Assembly (NCBI GenBank): GCA_050260515.1 | Contig: JBLNCI010000048.1 | Location: 62,001-126,000 of the forward strand | Direction of reading: 5' to 3' | Source: DATJIG01 sp050260515 | Lineage (GTDB): Bacteria; Pseudomonadota; Alphaproteobacteria; SMXQ01 | Length of the DNA stretch: 64,000 nucleotides | In this document: positions 15,235 to 24,526 of the stretch, piece by piece | Layout of the letters: every line of letters starts with the position of its first letter | How positions within the stretch are numbered: position 1 is the first letter of the stretch | Program-made: the position numbers and the translations under genes | Notes under the pieces: generated by a model | What the model saw: the letters and a program-made list of their open reading frames with translations, nothing else | What the model was told of the DNA's origin: nothing | The model's database searches: none

Positions 15235-16500
15235 GTGTCCAGTACGACGATGACGATTCAGCCGCAGGTCCGCGTTCTCGGCCTGGTCGGCGCCGGCCAC
15301 ATGATGAGTCACTTCTACTCCAACACCCTTCCGCCGCTGCTGCCCCTGCTGAACGACGATCTCGGCGTCAGCTACACCATGCTCGGCGCGCTGCTCAGCC
15401 TGCGCGGCATGATGTCGGCGGGGATGCAGGTTCCGGCGGGCTTCATGGTCGACCGCTACGGCGCTAAGCTGATGCTGTCGATCGGTCTCGCAATGTGCGC
15501 AATCGGCACGCTGATGACCGCTGCTGCCGTCGACTACTGGATGATTTTGCTCGGTGGCATCGTGCTTGGCGCCGGCAACAGCGTCTTCCATCCCGCGGAC
15601 TACACGATCCTGTCGGGCAGCATCGACGACAAGTACATGGGCCGAGCGTTCAGCCTGCACTCGTTCTCGGGCAACGTAGGCAACATGATCGCGCCAATCG
15701 TGCTCGGGGGGATCACCGCGTTCTACAACTGGCGCGTGTCGCTGATGGTGTCGGGCATCGCCGGATTCATCGTGCTGCTCGGCCTGTTGACGCAGTGGAA
15801 GTTCATCGCCGAGGACACCGACGCCGGAAAGCCGAAGAAGAAGAAGGGCGCATCGGCCGGCGCGAGCGGACCTCAGAGCAGCTGGGAGATCACGAAGTAC
15901 ATCCTGACCTCTCCGGCGATCATGTTCCTGTTCCTGTACTACTGCATGAACACCGTGGCCGGCGGGGGGCTTCGTAACTTCGCGGTGGCCGGACTCCAGG
16001 AAACCCACGACGCATCGAACTTCGTCGCCACTAGCGCCTTCACCGCCTTCCTGTTCGCCAATTCGGCCGGCGTCCTGGTCGGCGGCTGGCTCGCCGACTT
16101 CACCAAGCGCCACGAGCTGGTCGCCTCGATCGGCCTCGGCATCTCGGCGATCGTCCTGCTCCTGATCGGCCTGTACGACCTGCCAGGCATCCTCGTCGTC
16201 GGCATCTTCGCGTTCGCCGGGCTCACCAACGGCATGATCGGCCCGGCCCGCGACATGCTGGTGCGGCGCGCCAGCCCGAAGGGCTCGATGGGCAAGGTGT
16301 TCGGATTCGTCTTCTCCGGCCAGACCATCGGCCAGGCTGTCGCCCCTCTGATGTTCGGATTCATGATCGACAGCGGCGTCCCGGCGTGGATCTTCTACAC
16401 CTCGGCGCTGTTCACCATCCTCTGCATCGTGGTGGTGCTGGTATCGGCCCAGTACTCCGGCGGCAAGGGCTCGGAGCCCGCTGCCAAGGCCGCCGGGTAA
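15235..16500 (+). CDS. MFS transporter, fosmidomycin-resistance (FSR)-like
   Basis: This 421-residue major facilitator has twelve likely membrane helices with a charged central loop rich in lysine (KPKKKKGAS near 198-204). The MFS signature after helix 2 is VDRYGAKL; GHMMSHFYSNTLPPLLPLL and the GxxHPADY segment are like the FSR and related exporter families. The substrate is unknown. I choose the GTG at 15235 because AAGGGGG lies just upstream; an ATG at 15250 is possible. The stop is followed by a clear intrinsic terminator, so it is a single-gene unit. Confidence 0.82.
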   Translation: MSSTTMTIQPQVRVLGLVGAGHMMSHFYSNTLPPLLPLLNDDLGVSYTMLGALLSLRGMMSAGMQVPAGFMVDRYGAKLMLSIGLAMCAIGTLMTAAAVDYWMILLGGIVLGAGNSVFHPADYTILSGSIDDKYMGRAFSLHSFSGNVGNMIAPIVLGGITAFYNWRVSLMVSGIAGFIVLLGLLTQWKFIAEDTDAGKPKKKKGASAGASGPQSSWEITKYILTSPAIMFLFLYYCMNTVAGGGLRNFAVAGLQETHDASNFVATSAFTAFLFANSAGVLVGGWLADFTKRHELVASIGLGISAIVLLLIGLYDLPGILVVGIFAFAGLTNGMIGPARDMLVRRASPKGSMGKVFGFVFSGQTIGQAVAPLMFGFMIDSGVPAWIFYTSALFTILCIVVVLVSAQYSGGKGSEPAAKAAG

Positions 16501-16522
16501 CATCAACGACATCGGACGAAAG

Positions 16523-16557
16523 CGGGCGCCGGTCCAATTTCCGGCGCCCGTTTTGTT
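16523..16557 (+). terminator. Intrinsic terminator of the MFS gene
   Basis: A perfect 10-bp stem, CGGGCGCCGG with CCGGCGCCCG, closes an 8-nt loop and is followed by TTTTGTTT. It begins 22 bp after the MFS stop codon. Confidence 0.88.
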
Positions 16558-16586
16558 TCGCGGGCTGAGCGCAGCGGGCCAGCGCG

Positions 16587-17792
16587 CTACTTCTTCGAGA
16601 GCTCGGCGTTCACGCGCTTGAACAGGTTCTTCGCGTAGGACGTGGCGTTCGCGTCCCAGACCACTGCGTGATGGGATGCCGCGCCGAGCAGATTCCCATA
16701 CTGCCGCTCGAGTGCCTGGCCCCGGAACAGGGCGCGGCCGCCACCGGCGTTGAACAGGCGCGTGCCGGCCTTGAGGGCGAGCTTGCACGCGTACGCGATG
16801 TTGCGCTTGGTGGTCGCGAGCTCGGCCTCGGTGATCGTGCCTCCGGCCTCCAGGACGCGCATCGCGTGGCGGATGCTGCCCATGTAGAGGGCTTCAGCCG
16901 CGTCGATCTCCGCCGACGATCGCGCCGCGATCAACTGGGTGCCGGGCTGCTCCGCAACGGGAATGCCGCGCGACTTGCGCGGCGCGGTGTAGTCCAGCCA
17001 CTCCCTCAGCACGCCCTTGGCGATGCCGACGGTGAGCGCCGCGAAGCCCGTAGTGGTGATGCCACCGCGCGGCGTCCGGTACACCGGCGAGGTGTTGACC
17101 TGGGTCCCGGGCCCCCTGCCGCCGTCGGATTCGCTGCCGAACAGGATGCGGTGCTCGGGTACGAAGGCGTCCTTCACCTCGAAGCTCTTCGACCCGGTGC
17201 CTTCGAGCCCGATCGTCCGCCAGTCATCGATGATGACGAAATCGGAACGCGGCACGAGGAAGAACAGCGGGCCCTTCTTCGTCTCGCCGTCGATGATGTA
17301 GCCGCCGCAGATCGCCCAGTCCGCATGATCGACACCGCTGGAGAACCCGTGGCGGCCGTTGACGATGTAGCCGCCCGGCACCGGCCGGCCCCGCATCAGA
17401 GGATCGAACGAGGCCGAGATCAGCGCGTTGTGGTTCGTCGCCCAGACGTCGTCCTGGGCCTCGGCCGGAAACGTGCCCACCATGTGGGCATGCCCCGCCA
17501 TGATACGCTGAATCCAGGCCTGCGACCCGTCAGCCTCGGCGAGGATCTGCGTGATCTCGCACAGTACATCCCAACCCATCTCGTAGCCGCCGAACCGCTT
17601 GGGCTGGCAGATGCGGATCAGCCCGGTGCGGTGGAAATCGGCGATGGTCTCGCTCGGGACCCGGCGCTCGGCCCGCGCCTGTTCCGCACGCTCGCGCAGC
17701 AGCGGCGCGATCTCGCGCGCCCGCGCAATCATATCGGCCGGCATAACTTCGGCCTCGCACGCGGAATCGTGGGACTTGAGCGACGTGGCCAT
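16587..17792 (-). CDS. Acyl-CoA dehydrogenase-fold flavoprotein (group D monooxygenase-like)
   Basis: This 401-residue protein has the acyl-CoA dehydrogenase fold: an N-terminal helical domain (VPSETIADFHRTGLIRI, PKRFGGYEMGWD), a middle beta domain with GRHGFSSGVDHADW, and a C-terminal helical domain. The HGFSSG signature and absence of the usual catalytic glutamate context resemble flavin-dependent monooxygenases such as HsaA, DszC and the oxygenase of 4-hydroxyphenylacetate hydroxylase, which need a separate flavin reductase. None is adjacent; the reductase at 35910 is distant. It is last in the minus-strand run after the LysR gene and TctC genes, so it probably acts on the imported compound. 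The upstream 138 codons are LysR antisense or spacer and are excluded. Confidence 0.82.
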   Translation of the reverse strand: MATSLKSHDSACEAEVMPADMIARAREIAPLLRERAEQARAERRVPSETIADFHRTGLIRICQPKRFGGYEMGWDVLCEITQILAEADGSQAWIQRIMAGHAHMVGTFPAEAQDDVWATNHNALISASFDPLMRGRPVPGGYIVNGRHGFSSGVDHADWAICGGYIIDGETKKGPLFFLVPRSDFVIIDDWRTIGLEGTGSKSFEVKDAFVPEHRILFGSESDGGRGPGTQVNTSPVYRTPRGGITTTGFAALTVGIAKGVLREWLDYTAPRKSRGIPVAEQPGTQLIAARSSAEIDAAEALYMGSIRHAMRVLEAGGTITEAELATTKRNIAYACKLALKAGTRLFNAGGGRALFRGQALERQYGNLLGAASHHAVVWDANATSYAKNLFKRVNAELSKK

Positions 17793-17899
17793 GGAATGCT
17801 CCGGACCGACTGAACCAAGGGTGCGGAATAATCCTCCGGCCCGGGGCGTGCCGAAATCGCGGAATCGGCATAGCTGCTGTTCCACGGCGCGGGCATCCG

Positions 17900-18808
17900 T
17901 CAGCGGCCGCTCGGGATACCTTTCCGGAACCGCTCGACGAGAAAGTCCACGAACACCGTCACCTTCTTGAGGCGGTTCTTCGACTTCGGGTAGTAGGCGT
18001 TCATGGTGTCCCGGCCGCCGTCCTTGGCGTCTCCGAACAGAGCTACGAGGTCCCCCGAGGCGAGCGCCGGCGCAACCACGTAGGTCGGCATATGTGCGAT
18101 GCCGAGGCCACGCACCGCGGCGACGTAAAGCGCCTCGTGATTGTTGGTGTGGAAGTTTCCGGATACGCGTACGCGGCGGCGGCCGCCCGGGATCCGGAAC
18201 GCCCATTCGTCCTCGGCCGGGTTCGAGTTGCTGAAGACGAGGCAGTTATGGTCGCTGAGGTCATCGAGGGTGCGCGGCCGGCCATGGCGCTCGAGGTACG
18301 ACGGTGCCGCGCACGCGACCCGGTCGATCGGAAACAGCGGCCGCATCATCAGGTTGGAATCCGGCGGGTCCACCGGGTTGATGATCACGTCGACCCGCTC
18401 GTCGAACAGGTGGCCCGACAGGCGGCCGAACAGGAGATCGATCCGGATGCCGGGATAGCGGTCGAGGAAGTCTGGGATGAGCGGAGCGACGTGCAGCCGC
18501 CCGAATCCTTGCGGCACCGCAACGCGCAACAATCCACGCGCCTCGGTGCTGAACTCGGACAGCGACTCCTCCGCTTGTCCGATCGCGGCGAGGCTCTGGG
18601 AGCAGGTGCGGTAGAACTCCTTACCGGCGTCGGTGAGCGCGATCTTCCGCGACGTGCGGTTGAGCAGCACTACGCCGAGGCGGTCCTCGAGTCGCGCAAC
18701 CTTCTTGCTGATCGCCGACGGGGTGACCCGCAGCTCGCGGGCGGCCGCGGAGAAGCTCCCGGCGTCGACCGTGCGGACGAACACGTAGACACTGTCGAGG
18801 TCGTTCAT
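17900..18808 (-). CDS. LysR-family transcriptional regulator
   Basis: This 302-residue protein has an N-terminal winged helix with SFSAAARELRVTPSAISKKVARLEDRLG and LLNRTSRKIALTDAG (LysR signature, 18-68) followed by a periplasmic-binding-like effector domain. It is in the same orientation as three TctC genes upstream and the flavoprotein downstream (107 bp away), an unusual arrangement because LysR genes are more often divergent from their targets. It probably responds to the compound handled by this cluster; the ligand is unknown. Confidence 0.95.
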   Translation of the reverse strand: MNDLDSVYVFVRTVDAGSFSAAARELRVTPSAISKKVARLEDRLGVVLLNRTSRKIALTDAGKEFYRTCSQSLAAIGQAEESLSEFSTEARGLLRVAVPQGFGRLHVAPLIPDFLDRYPGIRIDLLFGRLSGHLFDERVDVIINPVDPPDSNLMMRPLFPIDRVACAAPSYLERHGRPRTLDDLSDHNCLVFSNSNPAEDEWAFRIPGGRRRVRVSGNFHTNNHEALYVAAVRGLGIAHMPTYVVAPALASGDLVALFGDAKDGGRDTMNAYYPKSKNRLKKVTVFVDFLVERFRKGIPSGR

Positions 18809-18838
18809 GATGCGTCTCCGCGTGCCGCAGCCAACGGC

Positions 18839-19864
18839 CTAACGCACGGAAACCGCGGCGCGGGCCTTCTCGGCGACGGCGGGCGACGTGTCGACCACGC
18901 CGACGACGATCTTCTGCAGGTCCTCGCCCGTGATCGGGCTCACCTCGAACCCGGACTTCTCGGCCTCGGCGAGGAATTGCGGATCGCTCATCGTCTTCCG
19001 GAACGCGTCGCGGAGAATCTTGACGCGGTCGGCGGGCACGCCCGGTCCCATCACCAGCGGACGGCCAATCGACACCGTGCTCGAGAACAGCCGCAAGACG
19101 TCGCGCTGCTCGTCGTTCTGCGCAAGATCCATGACGCTCGGCACGCCGGGAAGGTCCTTCGCCGGCTCCAGCCCGATCTGGGCCAGGAAGCGGATCTTCT
19201 TGTCGCGGATCCAGTCCGGGCGCGTCACCTTCCAGCCGGCCCAGTTCTGCCCGCCGCGGCCCATGACTTCGCCCTGCTCCATCGCGAGCTCGATCTGGTT
19301 CCCGCCCTTGTAGCCGGAGATCACGTGAAACTTGGTCCCGAGAATGTTGTTCAGCATCGTCGGGATGTTGTAGTCGAGGCCCACCTGCCCCGACGCGCCG
19401 AGATCGATGCTCGTGGCCCGGGCCTCGGCGAGGGTCTTCACCGGAGCCGTGTGCCAGACGGCGATGACGCTGACCGATGAGCTCGGCGTCCCGATCCACT
19501 GGAATTTGGCGGCGTCGAACTTCACGTTCTTGTCGCCGAACAACTGCAATTGCGGCAGCGTCTGCACCAGGCCGCCGACGATCGTGCCGTCCTGAGGCGC
19601 CGCGTTGTAGATATAGTTTCCGGCATTGAGGCTGTCGGCGCCGGGCATGTTCTGGATGACGATCTGCGGCGCCCCGGGGATCGAACGACCGATGTGCCGT
19701 GCCACCAGCCGGCCGCTGAGGTCATATCCGCCGCCGGCATCCGTGCCGATGATCACCCGGAGCTGCTTGTCCTTGTAGAAGTCCCCGGTCTGGGCGAACG
19801 CCGCGAACGGAACGACAGCGCAGGCCGCCGCAACCAACACTGAAACCCGTGATGTCGTGCTCAT
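18839..19864 (-). CDS. TctC/Bug-family solute-binding protein (copy 1)
   Basis: This 341-residue periplasmic protein has a signal peptide (to AAFAQ) and the Bug-family pattern: VIIGTDAGGGYDLSGR, ARHIGRSIPGAPQIVIQNMPGADS, and a C-terminal VPADRVKILRDAF. Bug proteins bind carboxylates such as tricarboxylates or amino acids for a TctAB transporter. Neither TctA nor TctB is present nearby. AGAGGA precedes the ATG. It is one of three tandem, clearly divergent paralogues. Confidence 0.92.
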   Translation of the reverse strand: MSTTSRVSVLVAAACAVVPFAAFAQTGDFYKDKQLRVIIGTDAGGGYDLSGRLVARHIGRSIPGAPQIVIQNMPGADSLNAGNYIYNAAPQDGTIVGGLVQTLPQLQLFGDKNVKFDAAKFQWIGTPSSSVSVIAVWHTAPVKTLAEARATSIDLGASGQVGLDYNIPTMLNNILGTKFHVISGYKGGNQIELAMEQGEVMGRGGQNWAGWKVTRPDWIRDKKIRFLAQIGLEPAKDLPGVPSVMDLAQNDEQRDVLRLFSSTVSIGRPLVMGPGVPADRVKILRDAFRKTMSDPQFLAEAEKSGFEVSPITGEDLQKIVVGVVDTSPAVAEKARAAVSVR

Positions 19865-19934
19865 GTGTCCTCTGATGATGCGCGCGGCGCGCCGAATCGT
19901 GCGATGGATAATTCGTTACCGGGACGACCTTGGC

Positions 19935-20975
19935 TCAGTTTCCCCCGGCGCGATCGAGGATCTCGGCGACCCGGTCTATCAGCGGCTTTGGGGTCGCGTA
20001 GGCGTCGCGGAGGATCGCGTCGATCTCGGCGCCCGGCACCGGATCGATCTCGATTCCGAGCTTGGCCGCGTCGTCGATGTAGGCCTGGTCCCTGCCGGTG
20101 GCGTCGAAGGCCGCCCGCAGCGCCTGCGTCCGGTCCGCGGCGAGGTCCGGCGGCGCGCCGAATGCGCGCGGCAGGGCGAGCCAACTGAACAGGAGCCCCA
20201 GCGTCTTCCGGTCGTCGTCGGTCTTGGCGTAGTCCATGATGAACGGCGCGTCGGGAAGCTGCGGGCTCTTCTTCAGCGCCATCTGCACCAGGACGTTGAT
20301 CTTGCCCTCCTTGAGCCACTCGGGGTTGCTCGCCTTGATGCTGTCGAGGAAGGTCCCGCACAGCCCCTGGGTCTCGCCGCGCTCCATCGCGAGGTTCAGG
20401 TCCTTGGTGCCGTTGTAGCCCTTGATCAGCTTGAACTTCGTGCCGAGCACGTTGTTCATCGCGATCGGGAAGATCAGCGTCGAGGTCCCCGCGGAGCCGG
20501 TGATCATCTCGGTCTTCATGACGTCGTCGAGGCGCTTGAACGGCGTGGTGTGCCACGAGATGCACAGACTCACGTCGGTGTTCGGGCTACCCAGCCATGT
20601 GAACCTGCGGGCGTCGAACTTGGCCGGCGTGTTCGGGAACAGCGGGTCGATCGCGATGCTGCCCGCGAACAGTCCGAATTCGCTGCCGTCCTTCGGCGCG
20701 ATGTTGTAGATGCGATTCGCAGCGTTGAGGCTGCCCGCGCCCGGCATGTTCTTGACCACGACCGTCGGCTGCCCGGGTAGATGGCGGCCGAAGTGACGCG
20801 CCAGGAGGCGTCCGGCGACATCATAGCCGCCCCCGGTGTTGAAGCCGATCAGCAGCGTCACCGGATGCTCCTTGTAGAACGCGGCGAGCGCATCCGAGTT
20901 CTGCGCCCGCGCCGCCGTCGCGCCGCAGGCGATCGCCACGACCGCAACTCCGGCCGCACGCATCCAACGTTCCAT
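19935..20975 (-). CDS. TctC/Bug-family solute-binding protein (copy 2)
   Basis: This 346-residue paralogue has a signal peptide (to ARAQ), LLIGFNTGGGYDVAGR, LPGQPTVVVKNMPGAGSLNAAN and the NVLGTKFKLIKGYNG segment. AGGAGA is correctly spaced for the ATG at 20975; the GTG one codon upstream is too close to that site. It lies 70 bp from copy 1. Substrate unknown; divergence of the binding-loop residues from copies 1 and 3 suggests different specificity. Confidence 0.92.
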   Translation of the reverse strand: MERWMRAAGVAVVAIACGATAARAQNSDALAAFYKEHPVTLLIGFNTGGGYDVAGRLLARHFGRHLPGQPTVVVKNMPGAGSLNAANRIYNIAPKDGSEFGLFAGSIAIDPLFPNTPAKFDARRFTWLGSPNTDVSLCISWHTTPFKRLDDVMKTEMITGSAGTSTLIFPIAMNNVLGTKFKLIKGYNGTKDLNLAMERGETQGLCGTFLDSIKASNPEWLKEGKINVLVQMALKKSPQLPDAPFIMDYAKTDDDRKTLGLLFSWLALPRAFGAPPDLAADRTQALRAAFDATGRDQAYIDDAAKLGIEIDPVPGAEIDAILRDAYATPKPLIDRVAEILDRAGGN

Positions 20976-21025
20976 CACACTCTCCTGTCGCGCGAACCGT
21001 GCGCGTCCCGATTACACACTGACGT

Positions 21026-22054
21026 TCAGTTCGACACCGCATAGACCTTGGCGCGGTCGACGATCGCCTTCGGCGCCTTGTAGGCGTGGGCGAGCAGCGC
21101 CTCGATCTGCGCGCCGGTGATGGGGTCCACGAACTGCTTTGTCTTCTCGGCGTCCGCCAGATACTGCGGGTCCTTCATCGTCTCGTCGAATGCCGTGCGC
21201 AGCGCCTGCAGCCGATCCGCCGGAATCTTCGGCGGCGCCATGTACGGCCGCCCGAACTCCTGCGACGTCACCAGCAGCTCCCACACCTGACGATCGTCGG
21301 GGTTCTTGATGAGATCGAGCGCGAGCGGCACGCCCGGTAAATGCGGGCTCGCCTCGAGGCCGAGCTGCAGCAGGAAATTGACCTTCTTGTCGATGATCCA
21401 GTTCGGCGACGAGGCCATGTGCGTTTCCCACGCGATGCCGCAGAGCCCCTCGATCTCGCCGTTTTCGACCGCAAGCCGCAGGCTCGAGGTCGTGTACCCC
21501 TCGATCACCTTGAACCTGGTGCCGATCATCGCGTTGAGCAGCTTCGGAAAGATGTTCGGAGTCGAGTCCGCGCCGGTCGCCCCCACCAGAACCTCGCGAT
21601 TGCGGATGTCGTCGACGGTCTTCACCGGAGCCGTGTGCCACGTCAGGCAGGTGCCGGTCTGCTTGCCGATGCTGCCGATCCAGCTCAGTTCGCGCGGATC
21701 GAAGCTGACTCCGGATTTGCCGTACAGGTGATCCATAATGACGGTGTTGAACGACGCCAGCACCGCCGATCCGTCCTTCGGCGCGACCGCGTAGATGAAG
21801 TTGGCCGCCTTGAGGCCCGAGGCCCCCGGCATGTTCTTGACGACGATATTGGGCGAGCCGGGAATATGCCGCGCGAAATGCCGCTGTAGCGTGCGGGCGT
21901 AGACGTCGAATCCGCCGCCCGCCCCGGAGCCGACATAGAGGCTCAACTCGGCCTTCTTGTAGAAGTCGGCGACGGACTGCGCGCCGGCGCCCTGAACACC
22001 GGCCACGCTCACGACCACACCCGCCACGACCGGCAACAGCCCTCGGATCCACAT
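21026..22054 (-). CDS. TctC/Bug-family solute-binding protein (copy 3)
   Basis: This 342-residue paralogue has a signal peptide (to GAGAQ), LYVGSGAGGGFDVYAR, HIPGSPNIVVKNMPGAS and MIGTRFKVIEGYTTS. A GGGGGCTCC site precedes the ATG at 22054; the long open frame upstream (to 22882) is antisense to the racemase gene and is excluded. It is first in the minus-strand run and diverges from the racemase-fold enzyme over 231 bp. Confidence 0.92.
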   Translation of the reverse strand: MWIRGLLPVVAGVVVSVAGVQGAGAQSVADFYKKAELSLYVGSGAGGGFDVYARTLQRHFARHIPGSPNIVVKNMPGASGLKAANFIYAVAPKDGSAVLASFNTVIMDHLYGKSGVSFDPRELSWIGSIGKQTGTCLTWHTAPVKTVDDIRNREVLVGATGADSTPNIFPKLLNAMIGTRFKVIEGYTTSSLRLAVENGEIEGLCGIAWETHMASSPNWIIDKKVNFLLQLGLEASPHLPGVPLALDLIKNPDDRQVWELLVTSQEFGRPYMAPPKIPADRLQALRTAFDETMKDPQYLADAEKTKQFVDPITGAQIEALLAHAYKAPKAIVDRAKVYAVSN

Positions 22055-22285
22055 GTGGAGCCCCCTCTGCCCTCGTTCGTCTCGGTCGCCGCGGAGATCC
22101 TCCGCGGCGCCGGCGCTTTCCGCGCCGCGACAGAATAGCGCGGCGATCCGCAATTCGACAGCCGCGGTTTGGTCCTCATCCGGGCCGCCAATAGAATGAA
22201 ACGTCTGCCGGCCGTGACCGCCCGGCGATTGCCATGCGCCGCGCCCGCCCCTACCCTCGCCGCGGACCGCAGTGAAAGGACACGC

Positions 22286-23017
22286 ATGTACGGATACCGC
22301 GCCCGGATCGGCTACTGCTCGCCGCCGTTCGTCACCGAGACCTTCTGCCATGAGTTCTCGATGATGGCCCCGAAGGGCGTCACGCTGATGATCAAGACCC
22401 TCGCGATCACGTCGCTGACGCACGAGAAGACTCGGGAGTCCATGGAGGAGAGCCACGCCCGCAGTATCGAGGCGGCGAAGTACATGGCCGACGCGGGTGC
22501 CAGTGTCGTTGTGCTCGGCGGCAATCCGATCAACCAGACGCGCGGCATGGAGAACCTCGACTCGATTTGCGACGAGCTCTCGAAGGCAATCGGGACCAAG
22601 GTGGTGATGTCGAGTCAGGCCCAGATGCAGGCGCTCAAGGCGCTCGGCGCGCGCAAGGTCGGGACCGTGCACCCGTTCCTCGAATCCCAGAACGCGGATC
22701 ATGAGCGCTCGATGCGGAATCTCGGCTACGAGCCGGCGGGAGTCGTCGCCTGCGGCTACACCGTGCAGGACCTCGGCCGCATCCCGGGCGAGCTCGCGCT
22801 CACGTTGTCGCGCAAGCTGAAGCAGGAGCATCCCGAGGCCGACACCATCCACCCGAGCTGCGCCCATTGGGCGACCGCCCATGCCATCGACCAGATCGAG
22901 CGCGAGCTCGGGGTCAACGTGATGACCTCCCAGCAGGCGATCATGTGGAAGGCGCTGCGCACCGCCGGCATCGACGACCGCATCGCGGGCTTCGGCCGTC
23001 TGCTGCGGGAGTTCTAG
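22286..23017 (+). CDS. Asp/Glu racemase-fold enzyme resembling arylmalonate decarboxylase/maleate isomerase
   Basis: This 243-residue protein belongs to the Asp/Glu/hydantoin racemase superfamily, which includes maleate isomerase and arylmalonate decarboxylase. The C-terminal catalytic cysteine is Cys192 (HPSCAHW) and the VMTSQQAIMWKALR helix is typical. At the N-terminal position where racemases have their first cysteine the sequence is VLGGNPI, with Gly78-Gly79. One-cysteine, Gly-containing sites are the mark of arylmalonate decarboxylase (Gly74 and Cys188, recalled), and the 114-residue spacing is the same. Decarboxylation or isomerisation of a malonate- or maleate-like acid is therefore more likely than amino-acid racemisation. 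AAAGGA precedes the ATG. It diverges from the TctC genes, which could deliver a dicarboxylate. Confidence 0.8.
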   Translation: MYGYRARIGYCSPPFVTETFCHEFSMMAPKGVTLMIKTLAITSLTHEKTRESMEESHARSIEAAKYMADAGASVVVLGGNPINQTRGMENLDSICDELSKAIGTKVVMSSQAQMQALKALGARKVGTVHPFLESQNADHERSMRNLGYEPAGVVACGYTVQDLGRIPGELALTLSRKLKQEHPEADTIHPSCAHWATAHAIDQIERELGVNVMTSQQAIMWKALRTAGIDDRIAGFGRLLREF

Positions 23018-23020
23018 GCC

Positions 23021-24430
23021 TTAGGCGCCCATCTGGCGGGCGAGCCAATGGTAAGAGGCCTTGGGCGTGCGTCGCTGGGTCGCGTAATCGACGCGGACGA
23101 TGCCGAAGCGCTTCGAATACCCGTTCGCCCACTCGAAGTTGTCGAGCAGCGACCACACGAAGTATCCCTTCAGCCGGGCGCCGTCCGCCACCGCGCGGCT
23201 CGCCCAGTGAAGGTGATCGCGCAGGAAGGCGATGCGGGCAGCGTCCTCGACCTGCCCTGCGGAATCCACCCGATCGTCGAACGCGGCGCCGCTCTCGGTG
23301 ACGTAGACCTCCGGGTTGCCGTAGCCGTCGCGCAACCGGATGAGCTGATCGTAAAGCCCGTGCGGCTGGATCGGCCACTTCATCGCGGTGAGGCCGATGC
23401 CGGGCGGCGTCGCTCCCCAGCCGGTACCGAACAGACCGCCCGCGTCGGCGCGCTGGTACATCGGGCTGTAGTAGTTCACGCCCAGGAAGTCGATCGGCCG
23501 CGGGATCGTCTCGAGATCGCCGGGTCGGACGAGCGGCGCGTACTCCGACGCCAATAGGTCCGGGTAAGCGCCGCGGAACAGAGGATCGAGGCAGCTCGTG
23601 TTCCAAACCGCGTCCCACATCTCGGCCGCGCGCCGGTCTTCGGGTCGATCGGTCGCCGCGAGCGACGGCTGCAGGCTGAGCACAGTGCCAATGCGCAGGT
23701 CGCCGCGCGCCGCACGCAGCGCGGCGACCGCGGTACCATGCGCCAGATTCTGGTGATGGATCGCAGCCAGCACATTGCCACGTCCGCGCAGGCCGGGCGC
23801 CATCTCGCCGAGGCCGTAGCCGAACAGCGCATGGACATTGGGCTCGTTGAAGGTGATCCAACGCTTCACGCGATCGCCGAGCCGCTTCACCGCGACCTCG
23901 GCATATTCCGCATAGGCCGGGACGACGTCGCGGCCTAGCCAGCCGCCCCGCGCCTGGAGTGCCTGCGGCAGATCCCAATGGTAGAGGCAGGCCCACGGCT
24001 CGACGCCGCGCGCGAGCAGCGCGTCGACGAGGCGGTCGTAGAAATCGAGACCGGCGGCGTTCACGCGACCGGTTCCATCGGGGAACACCCGTGGCCACGC
24101 GATCGAGAAGCGGTAGGCACGGAATCCGGCTGCGGCGAGAAGATCGACGTCCTCGCCGTAGCGGTTGTAGTGATCGCAGGCGACGTCGCCGGTGTCGCCG
24201 CCGATCACCTTGCCGGGCGTGTGACTGAACACGTCCCAGATGCTAGGGCCACGGCCGTCGGCGGCCACCGCGCCTTCGATCTGATAGGCCGAGGTCGAGG
24301 CGCCCCAGACGAAATCGTCCGGGAAGGGGATCATGTCGCCCTCCGCCGCCCGGCTCGCACGCGACCAGCGCATCAGCGCCGCCGCCGACACCGCGGCGGT
24401 GCCGATCAAAAACTCTCGTCTCCGCAACAA
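23021..24430 (-). CDS. GH1 beta-glucosidase with a Tat signal peptide
   Basis: This 469-residue glycosidase has the GH1 acid/base motif TFNEP (Glu196) and the nucleophile in YVTESG (Glu379; usual form TENG). Other GH1 landmarks are FPDDFVWGASTSAYQIEG, RFSIAWPRVFPDG and the C-terminal GYFVWSLLDNFEWANGY. The N-terminus RRREFLIGTAAVSAAA is a twin-arginine signal, so the enzyme is probably exported folded, which is less usual because most bacterial GH1 enzymes are cytoplasmic. The start is a TTG; AGGGGA is better spaced for the next TTG at 24427. Its end faces the racemase gene with a 3-bp gap. Substrate unknown. Confidence 0.93.
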   Translation of the reverse strand: MLRRREFLIGTAAVSAAALMRWSRASRAAEGDMIPFPDDFVWGASTSAYQIEGAVAADGRGPSIWDVFSHTPGKVIGGDTGDVACDHYNRYGEDVDLLAAAGFRAYRFSIAWPRVFPDGTGRVNAAGLDFYDRLVDALLARGVEPWACLYHWDLPQALQARGGWLGRDVVPAYAEYAEVAVKRLGDRVKRWITFNEPNVHALFGYGLGEMAPGLRGRGNVLAAIHHQNLAHGTAVAALRAARGDLRIGTVLSLQPSLAATDRPEDRRAAEMWDAVWNTSCLDPLFRGAYPDLLASEYAPLVRPGDLETIPRPIDFLGVNYYSPMYQRADAGGLFGTGWGATPPGIGLTAMKWPIQPHGLYDQLIRLRDGYGNPEVYVTESGAAFDDRVDSAGQVEDAARIAFLRDHLHWASRAVADGARLKGYFVWSLLDNFEWANGYSKRFGIVRVDYATQRRTPKASYHWLARQMGA

Positions 24431-24526
24431 CTTCCCCTGAACGAACCAATTCCCGACTCGGGCGCCGCCTCGGCGCAGGGCGCATGATGCCGTCCCGCGT
24501 CCGGCACGGCAACCGGGGCTGGACGG

